This document shows positions 15,159 through 19,889 of a stretch of DNA of 19,889 bases, one piece after another. The DNA is from DATMNI01 sp035570275 (GTDB taxonomy: Bacteria > Acidobacteriota > Terriglobia > Bryobacterales > Bryobacteraceae), in contig DATMNI010000027.1 in the NCBI GenBank assembly GCA_035570275.1, forward strand, positions 1-19,889, in the 5' to 3' direction. Under the pieces are notes generated by a model that had not been told where the DNA came from, ran no database searches, and worked only from the letters and a program-made list of their open reading frames with translations. The translations under genes and the position numbers were made by a program. Each line of letters opens with the position of its first letter. The first letter of the stretch is position 1.

Positions 15159-16165
15159 CGGGCCGGCACCGGTTCGGCGTGGAAGAATTCGTCCACCAGG
15201 GCGAGGATGGCGTACGGGTCGTGCGCCTGGTAGATGGAGGCGCGGAGTTGGGCGCCGTGGCGGACGCCGTGGGTGAAGTAGGTCGCGAACTGTTTCATCT
15301 TGCCGGAGGTATCCTTCTCGCGGATTTCGATCAGCATGGTGTAGTATTGGCGCATCATCTGATAGCGGTCCAGGTGAGTGGGTTCGTCATAAGCGCCGGT
15401 GGCCAGGTACTGTTGGATCTGGCGGAAGATCCAAGGATTGGAGCTGGCGGCCCGGCCGATCATGACGGCGTCGCAGTTGGTTTCGCGCACCATGCGGACG
15501 GCATCCTCGGGTGTGACGATGTCGCCATTGCCGATGACCGGGATCTTCACCGCGGCCTTCACTTCGGCGATGCGGCTCCAATCGGCCTGGCCGGCGTACC
15601 CCTGCTCGCGGGTGCGCGGATGCAACGCCACGGCTTGCAGGCCGCAATCCTCGGCGAGCCGGGCCATTTCGACGGCCACCAGATGTTCGTCGTTCCATCC
15701 GGCGCGGAACTTCATCGTGAACGGGATGGAAATGGCGCGCCGCACTTCGCGCAGCAGGCGCTCCACCAGCGGCAGATCGCGCAGCAGGCCGGAGCCGCCA
15801 TTGCACTTGACCACTTTGTTGACCGGGCAGCCGAAGTTGATGTCGAGGACGTCGAAGCCGAGGTCCTGGCAGACCCGGGCGGCATCGGCCATCACCGCCG
15901 GGTCGGCGCCGAAAAGCTGCGCGGAGATCGGATGCTCTTCGGGATCGAAGGCCAGGTACTTCAGGGTCTTATTGGGCTTACGCGAATGAAGCGATGCACT
16001 CACGCCGTGCGAGCTGGTGAACTCGGTCATGATCAGACCACACCCGCCCAGGTTGCGGATGAAGCGCCGAAAAACGGTATCGGTGACGCCGGCCATCGGG
16101 GCCAGCACGGTGGCGGGCGAAATCCGCGCCGGACCGATCGAAAACTGAGTGGGGAAGGAGTGCAT
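15155..16165 (-). CDS. dusB: tRNA-dihydrouridine synthase, DusB type
   Basis: 336 aa starting MHSFPTQFSIG at 16165. It reduces uridine to dihydrouridine in the tRNA D-loop using FMN. Visible features: the FMN-binding start LAPMAGVTDTVFRRF (21-35), substrate-side TEFTSSHGV, the catalytic Cys113 in DINFGCPVNKVVKCNGGSGL, MKFRAGW, HPRTREQGYAGQADW, and the phosphate-binding VIGNGDIVTPED and VMIGRAASSNPWIF. The C-terminal helical domain is complete. The frame remains open far upstream (to 17689) only because of GC-rich codon bias opposite another gene, so that extension is not real; an alternative start MIKSITAGF is nine codons earlier. The upstream ribosome binding site is weak (AGCAGG). Confidence 0.95.
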   Translation of the reverse strand: MHSFPTQFSIGPARISPATVLAPMAGVTDTVFRRFIRNLGGCGLIMTEFTSSHGVSASLHSRKPNKTLKYLAFDPEEHPISAQLFGADPAVMADAARVCQDLGFDVLDINFGCPVNKVVKCNGGSGLLRDLPLVERLLREVRRAISIPFTMKFRAGWNDEHLVAVEMARLAEDCGLQAVALHPRTREQGYAGQADWSRIAEVKAAVKIPVIGNGDIVTPEDAVRMVRETNCDAVMIGRAASSNPWIFRQIQQYLATGAYDEPTHLDRYQMMRQYYTMLIEIREKDTSGKMKQFATYFTHGVRHGAQLRASIYQAHDPYAILALVDEFFHAEPVPAR

Positions 16166-16301
16166 GAAGCCTGCTGTTATTGATTTTATCATCGCGGACG
16201 CGGCCGGTCTGCTTCGGCCAGGCCGGGGCCGGGTCTGCGGCCAGGCCGGGCGAAACGCAATGGCGCGCGGCAGCGTCACTTTTGGTGTGGGGCCAAGTGA
16301 G

Positions 16302-17384
16302 ATGAAAACCTTGCACATCGTTGTTCTGGTTGCCGCGGGCGCGGCCGGCGGGGCCGTCATCATGAGGGTGACGCAGAGGCCTGTAACCGTGGCGGAGCCA
16401 GCAGCGGTGGTGCAGGCGCAACCCGCCCGCCAACCTATTCCGGAACCCGCTCTGCAACCCCCCGCGCCACCTGTCCCCGCGCCGCCTGTCCCAGTGGAGC
16501 CAGCGCCGGCCGCACAAGTGGCGTCGCCCGAGCCTGCGTCGCACCCATCGCCATTCCGAGCATCGCCGTTCCGGGCATCGCCATTCCGAACACCACCGCT
16601 CCAAACACGGCGGGAAGCGCCCCAGCCCGGACGCGCGCATCGAGCGGCCGCAACCGTTGCCATGGCGCAAACGCCACCGGGCCCACCCGCAACCTTGCCT
16701 GCGTCCGTTCCTGCGACCTTGACGCCGCCTGCAATTTCCGTGGCTGCCGCGGGCGCCCCTGCGCCCAGCCCGGAGCCTGTGAACCCAATGCCTGCACCCC
16801 AACCGATTCCACCCGCGCGTCCGGAGCCGGAGAACGCGACTCCGCCCCCCGCTCCCGAGCCCCACAGGGTTACGCTGAACGCTGGGACACTGATCCCAGT
16901 GCGCCTTGTCGAAGGGCTCTCTTCGGAGCGGAACATGCCCGGCGATACGTTCGTTGCAACGCTTGACAAGGAGCTTGTGGCGGACGGCTTTGTCATCGCC
17001 GAGCGCGGCGCGCGGGTGGAAGGGCGCGTGGTGGCAGCGGACCGCGGCGGCAAGGTGAAAGGTGTGGCGTCGCTGGCAGTGGAGGTGACTTGGGTGCACA
17101 CCTCCGACGGGCAGAACGTGGCGGTCCAGACCGATAGCTTCCAAAAGCAGGCGGAGCCGTCGTGGCGCCAGGATGCCGAGAAGGTGGGCGCCGGCGCGGC
17201 AATCGGCGCTGTGATCGGCGCCGTTGGGGGCGGCGGGAAGGGCGCGGCAATTGGCGCCGGAGCGGGCGGAGGCATCGGGGCCGGCAGCGTGCTGTTGACC
17301 CGCGGCGAGGCGGCGCGGTTGCCCAGCGAAACGCGAATCAGCTTTCGTTTACGTGCTCCTGTGACGTTGACTGAGCGGCTGTGA
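16302..17384 (+). CDS. Membrane-anchored proline-rich protein with glycine zipper
   Basis: 360 aa from ATG 16302, chosen because the protein then begins with a single membrane helix, LHIVVLVAAGAAGGAVIM (4-21); the frame is open back to 16149, overlapping the dus start. Residues 30-230 are a Pro/Ala-rich spacer, including three PFRAS repeats. Residues 235-290 are a conserved beta domain (TLNAGTLIPVRLVEGLSSER, GDTFVATLDKELVADGFVIA, RGARVEGRVV, SDGQNVAVQTDSF). A glycine zipper (295-332, VGAGAAIGAVIGAVGGGGKG and more) follows, then a final strand ETRISFRLRAPVTL. I recognise the C-terminal part as a recurrent acidobacterial envelope protein; it loosely recalls TrbI/VirB10 barrels. Likely inner-membrane anchored and spanning the periplasm; function unknown. 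It diverges from dusB across 136 bp. Confidence 0.8.
   Translation: MKTLHIVVLVAAGAAGGAVIMRVTQRPVTVAEPAAVVQAQPARQPIPEPALQPPAPPVPAPPVPVEPAPAAQVASPEPASHPSPFRASPFRASPFRTPPLQTRREAPQPGRAHRAAATVAMAQTPPGPPATLPASVPATLTPPAISVAAAGAPAPSPEPVNPMPAPQPIPPARPEPENATPPPAPEPHRVTLNAGTLIPVRLVEGLSSERNMPGDTFVATLDKELVADGFVIAERGARVEGRVVAADRGGKVKGVASLAVEVTWVHTSDGQNVAVQTDSFQKQAEPSWRQDAEKVGAGAAIGAVIGAVGGGGKGAAIGAGAGGGIGAGSVLLTRGEAARLPSETRISFRLRAPVTLTERL
16548..16592 (+). repeat. 15-bp minisatellite (three units) in the proline-rich spacer
   Basis: TCGCCATTCCGAGCA at 16548 recurs with one or two changes at 16563 and 16578, encoding SPFRASPFRASPFRT. Same unit length as the VEQSS repeat of the MPN-TonB gene and in the same kind of periplasmic spacer. 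Confidence 0.85.
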
Positions 17385-17394
17385 CTGGCGGAAG

Positions 17395-17690
17395 GCTGAG
17401 CCTGCGACTTGGCCAGCGCCGGTTTGGGTTCTTCGCGGTGCTGTCGCGGTATTGTACCCGGCAGTACAGAACGCGCGCGGAATAGCGGGGATGGCCACCA
17501 TGCGCCCCGCGGAGCACGCGCCTCCCGAGAAGCTGCCAGCCGTCCCTTCTGAACCATCGCTCCGAAATTGAAATGGCACTGCCCCAACCGTCGCTGACGC
17601 CGCGAAACAAGGCCAGGCTCGTGGCGGCCGGCACAATAGAATTGGCCGGCAGCCTCGATCTTTGCTGCCCAATCCAAGGGGGTTTCCATG
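17395..17690 (-). pseudogene. Frameshifted remnant of a cysteine-rich acidobacterial C-terminal domain
   Basis: Three successive minus-strand frames together match the C-terminus of the protein at 19270-19889. In order: QFYCAGRHEPGLVS (near 17644) against QFYCTSRREACLVAS; then TVGAVPFQFRSDGSEGTAGS and CSAGRMVAIPAI against AVGSVPFQFPSESSDGTSGS and CATGCSVAIPAL; then RVLYCRVQYRDSTAKN (near 17480) against RVVYYQVQYRDHSNRV. At least two frameshifts are needed, and the second Cys of the C-x-x-G-C motif is lost. No start or rest of the gene is visible upstream. The boundaries are approximate. Confidence 0.7.
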
Positions 17691-17903
17691 AGCGGTCGAA
17701 CTCCCTCGGATCACCGGCGGCATGCCACAAAAACATCATCCTCCATGCGGGCCGCCTGGGGCCTGGTTCAGGTTGAGAAGTTTCTTCGAGGCGACAGATC
17801 GCACCTATGTAACCGGTAACCGGTCTACTAAAAATGATAAACTTCACCTAGCGGTAAGAACAAACGAAGAATTGAGACAATTGGTTCTCCGCAAGTGACG
17901 TCT

Positions 17904-17977
17904 GGGAGTCCCGATGGGGAGCTGGCAGGGTGCGGAAGAGTTAGCTGCCTGCGATGGTTTGCTCCTTCGGGAGTCCC
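17904..17977 (+). other. Possible structured RNA leader
   Basis: Nested complementary segments read GGAGC (17918-17922), GCAGG (17925-17929), CCTGC (17948-17952), GCTCC (17961-17965); the last overlaps a CTCC-TTCG-GGAG hairpin with a UUCG tetraloop. The 9-mer GGGAGTCCC stands at both edges (17904-17912, 17969-17977). The region lies about 100 bp upstream of the small ORF at 18072. It matches no riboswitch class I recognise. Confidence 0.3.
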
Positions 17978-18071
17978 AACCACCCAGTGCGGCGCGAACA
18001 GCTACCGGACGGAGACATCCTGCTCTCCTGCTGGAGATGTCGTCACGCACGAAATATAGAGAGGAGCGAAC

Positions 18072-18200
18072 ATGGCACGCCCAAAGCTTAGACCGATTGG
18101 AGACGGCCCGCCCGACGCCGCGGTTCCGCGCAGGCCATTCCAGATTGCCGCCTTGGCGGGTTTGGAAGAGGGGCACCCAAACAGGCAGAGGAGCGAATGA
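18072..18200 (+). CDS. Small ORF, 42 aa, unknown
   Basis: ATG 18072 has the best-looking ribosome binding site in this part of the window (GAGAGGAG ending at 18066). The product starts MARPKLRPIGDGPPDAAVPR and ends PNRQRSE; it is basic and proline-rich with a short hydrophobic patch (FQIAALAGL). No family is recognised. Its stop overlaps the next start as ATGA (18197-18200). It could be a real small protein, a leader peptide, or the first part of a frameshifted gene. Confidence 0.45.
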   Translation: MARPKLRPIGDGPPDAAVPRRPFQIAALAGLEEGHPNRQRSE

Positions 18201-18355
18201 CTCTCCCGGCAGAGGTCATGGAGCGCATGAAGAAACCAGTCTTCCGGACTCCAGGCCTCACCCCAATAGGCCAGGCCGCCCAGACCGCCGTAAAACGCCT
18301 GGAGAAAAACCCCGGGGCCGTTTTCCGCTACGCCAGGCGAACTTCACAGGCGTGA
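18197..18355 (+). CDS. Small ORF, 52 aa, unknown
   Basis: Starts within the stop of the previous small ORF (ATGA overlap) and has GAGGAG-like bases (CAGAGGAG, 18185-18192) upstream. The product begins MTLPAEVMERMKKPVFRTPG and is predicted to be basic and helical (AAQTAVKRLEKNPGAVFRYA). It ends 10 bp before the methyltransferase gene. No family is recognised. Overlap, spacing and ribosome binding sites favour translation, but the length is too short to be sure. Confidence 0.45.
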   Translation: MTLPAEVMERMKKPVFRTPGLTPIGQAAQTAVKRLEKNPGAVFRYARRTSQA

Positions 18356-18365
18356 GGCCGATGAA

Positions 18366-19184
18366 ATGATTCCAGACAGAATACTGGCACGTTTAACTCA
18401 GATCCCTGGCGCTCGCAGCCTGTGGGGCCGGTTTGCGTTCGGCTCCGTGGATACCCGGGTCCGATACGGAGTTTTCGATAGGCCGCACTATGCCTATGGG
18501 GTCTATGCAGCGGCAGACCTGGCCAAGCGACTAGGCTTAGACAGGATTTCTGTGATAGAGATGGGAGTCGCGGGCGGAAAAGGTCTGCTGGCTCTCGAGA
18601 GAATTGCGAAGAGTGTAGGCAATCGCTTTGCGATCCGGATTGATGTGACGGGATTCGATAGCGGGCAAGGCATGCCTGCGCCGAACGACTATCGGGACTT
18701 GCCATATGTCTGGGACAAGGGCTTCTACAAGATGGATGTCTCAGAGCTAAAAGCCAGACTGTCGCCAGCCACGGAGCTGATTATTGGCGACGTTGAACAG
18801 ACGGTTCCTTCGTGGGTCCCGAAGGCGAGTATTGGTTTCGTAGCATTCGATCTCGATTACTACAGTTCCACCAAGACGGCGCTCGGCCTGTTCGGGAACC
18901 ACGATGCTAACACCCGGCTACCACGTTGTTATTGCTATTTTGATGATCTGATGTGGCCGGAATATGCCTGTCACAATGAATATGTCGGTGAGCTATGTGC
19001 CATTAAGGAGTTCAACGAGCAACATGAATCCAAGAAACTCTGCCCAATCCACATGTTTCGCCATAGCAGGGTCCACCAGGCTGCCTGGAACGAACAGATG
19101 TACGTGCTTCATGACTTTAAGCACCCTCTATACTGCAAGAACGTAACCCCATCGGGTGACCGGTACACTCAAATCCCCTTGTGA
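18366..19184 (+). CDS. TylF-like class I methyltransferase
   Basis: 272 aa. A Rossmann-type SAM-binding motif lies at ISVIEMGVAGGKGLLALE (61-78), followed by VTGFDSGQGMP (94-104), LIIGDVEQTVPSW, the strand VAFDLDYYSSTKTAL (159-173) and YCYFDDLMWP. This order ('GVAxGxG', 'FDS..G.P', 'D.D.YSST..AL', '..FDD') is that of TylF/MycF-type O-methyltransferases, where the acidic residues (Asp162, Asp164, Asp193, Asp194) bind metal and position a sugar hydroxyl. The substrate is unknown. By eye the gene is less GC-rich than its neighbours and lies between a decayed and an intact copy of an unrelated domain, hinting at acquisition. It begins 10 bp after the 52-aa ORF, probably in one transcript. The start ATG 18366 has only a weak ribosome binding site. 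Confidence 0.75.
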   Translation: MIPDRILARLTQIPGARSLWGRFAFGSVDTRVRYGVFDRPHYAYGVYAAADLAKRLGLDRISVIEMGVAGGKGLLALERIAKSVGNRFAIRIDVTGFDSGQGMPAPNDYRDLPYVWDKGFYKMDVSELKARLSPATELIIGDVEQTVPSWVPKASIGFVAFDLDYYSSTKTALGLFGNHDANTRLPRCYCYFDDLMWPEYACHNEYVGELCAIKEFNEQHESKKLCPIHMFRHSRVHQAAWNEQMYVLHDFKHPLYCKNVTPSGDRYTQIPL

Positions 19185-19269
19185 TGTTAAGTTGAAATGG
19201 TTACACGATCGCGCAATCAGGGATATCTTAGACATCCCGGCTGAGGTAAGCGGAGGGTCTGGCTTGCAG

Positions 19270-19889
19270 CTACGGCGCCGCCACCGTTTGCACTCGCGTC
19301 TGCGCGACAACGCGATTGCTGTGATCGCGATACTGCACCTGGTAGTACACAACCCGCTGCGAAAGAGCCGGAATCGCCACCGAGCATCCCGTGGCGCACG
19401 GCGCGCCGGTAAGGCTGCCCGACGTACCGTCCGAACTTTCGCTGGGAAACTGGAATGGCACGCTTCCAACAGCGGGTGAAGCCACCAGACAAGCCTCGCG
19501 GCGGCTCGTGCAGTAGAATTGGCTTGCACCTCCGTTTTCCGCATAGCCAAACTGCACGATCGCATTATCCACACCAAGCCCATTCGGTGGGTTCAACTGC
19601 ACCATCATAGGTATGAAGGTCGTGCGGTTAATGGAATCCACTGCCGGATAGGGGAGCATCTGTCCCGACAGAATCTGGTACTCGGATCCGTTGAAATAGT
19701 ATCCTTCAAATAGCAGCCATGCACCGTCTGGGGTGGTCCGCACGCTCTCATTCACGTCATTCAACCGATAGCGGATCATTCCGTGAGTTAACAGCCGGCC
19801 CGCCGCCCCGGCGGCCTCGTAGGCGTTTTGGAAGCCAATTTGGGCAACGCCATTCAGGTACGCCCCGGTATTGTTAATGCAGATGTCGT
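19270..19889 (-). CDS. C-terminal part of a secreted protein with cysteine-rich acidobacterial domain (partial)
   Basis: The frame is open from the right edge to the stop at 19270 (about 205 codons visible); the internal ATG at 19779 is not the start, because coding continues upstream as ICINNTGAYLNGVAQIGF. The last 100 residues carry a domain I have seen recurrently in acidobacterial exported proteins: VQFGYAENGGASQFYCTSRR, then EACLV, PFQFPSE, CATGCSVAIPAL and RVVYYQVQYRD, with four cysteines likely forming two disulfides. Nothing catalytic is visible, and the N-terminal region that would say what the protein does is outside the window. A decayed copy of the domain is at 17395-17690. It is convergent with the methyltransferase gene, with only a weak 5-bp hairpin (19220-19238) between them. 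Confidence 0.75.
   Translation of the reverse strand, partial: DICINNTGAYLNGVAQIGFQNAYEAAGAAGRLLTHGMIRYRLNDVNESVRTTPDGAWLLFEGYYFNGSEYQILSGQMLPYPAVDSINRTTFIPMMVQLNPPNGLGVDNAIVQFGYAENGGASQFYCTSRREACLVASPAVGSVPFQFPSESSDGTSGSLTGAPCATGCSVAIPALSQRVVYYQVQYRDHSNRVVAQTRVQTVAAP

Noticed and set aside
16166..17689. Apparent 508-residue N-terminal extension of the dihydrouridine synthase
   Set aside because: The extension is low-complexity, runs antisense to the well-supported 16302-17384 gene and into the pseudogene, and the family starts close to LAPMAGVTD, which is matched by a start at 16165.
17914..18369. 151-residue plus-strand ORF overlapping the two small ORFs
   Set aside because: No ribosome binding site at its start, Arg/Pro/Gly/His-rich composition typical of a shadow frame, and two better-initiated ORFs occupy the same DNA.

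Overview
The window looks like chromosomal DNA of an Acidobacteriota member, most likely of the Solibacter/Bryobacter group. The evidence is the high GC content with GC-rich third positions, a long secreted NHL-repeat protein ending in the C-terminal domain known as TIGR03437 (typical of Solibacter relatives), an Oar-like outer-membrane protein with an N-terminal carboxypeptidase-regulatory-like domain, and several secreted proteins of types I associate with acidobacteria. I saw no rRNA, tRNA, CRISPR array, transposase or phage gene. Family assignments are from motif reading; no database search was run.

Layout. 1-84 (-) is the start of a short coiled-coil protein leaving the left edge. 337-2074 (+) holds two exported proteins: a PPC/DUF296-domain protein and an uncharacterised acidobacterial secreted protein. 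2075-3026 has no gene but carries a tandem repeat/hairpin and a MITE-like repeat. 3027-8854 (+) is the most interesting block: an ExeA/GspA-like AAA+ ATPase whose stop overlaps the start (ATGA) of a hybrid protein with a cytoplasmic MPN/JAMM-like domain, one membrane helix, a long proline-rich periplasmic linker and a TonB-type C-terminal domain, followed by an Oar-like TonB-dependent outer-membrane protein. Copies of the same inverted-repeat family lie on both sides of this block. 9122-11132 (+) pairs a YmdB-type metallophosphoesterase with a membrane diguanylate cyclase. A 26-bp inverted repeat separates these from the convergent NHL/TIGR03437 gene (11224-14403, -). 14718-16165 (-) is a dus-rnhA operon, divergent from a membrane-anchored proline-rich glycine-zipper protein (16302-17384, +). 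17395-19889 is accessory in character: a frameshifted remnant of a cysteine-rich C-terminal domain, a possibly structured leader, two tiny overlapping ORFs, a TylF-like methyltransferase gene, and the end of a secreted protein carrying an intact version of the same cysteine-rich domain.

How the genes may work together. The ATPase, MPN-TonB hybrid and Oar-like receptor resemble, in logic, the ExeA-ExeB pair (an ATPase with a TonB-like partner). Here a TonB-dependent-receptor-type barrel is next door instead of a secretin, and no ExbB/ExbD is present in the window. This is inference from layout and domain content. The phosphoesterase and cyclase may link nucleotide second messengers to surface behaviour. 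dus and rnhA are housekeeping genes.
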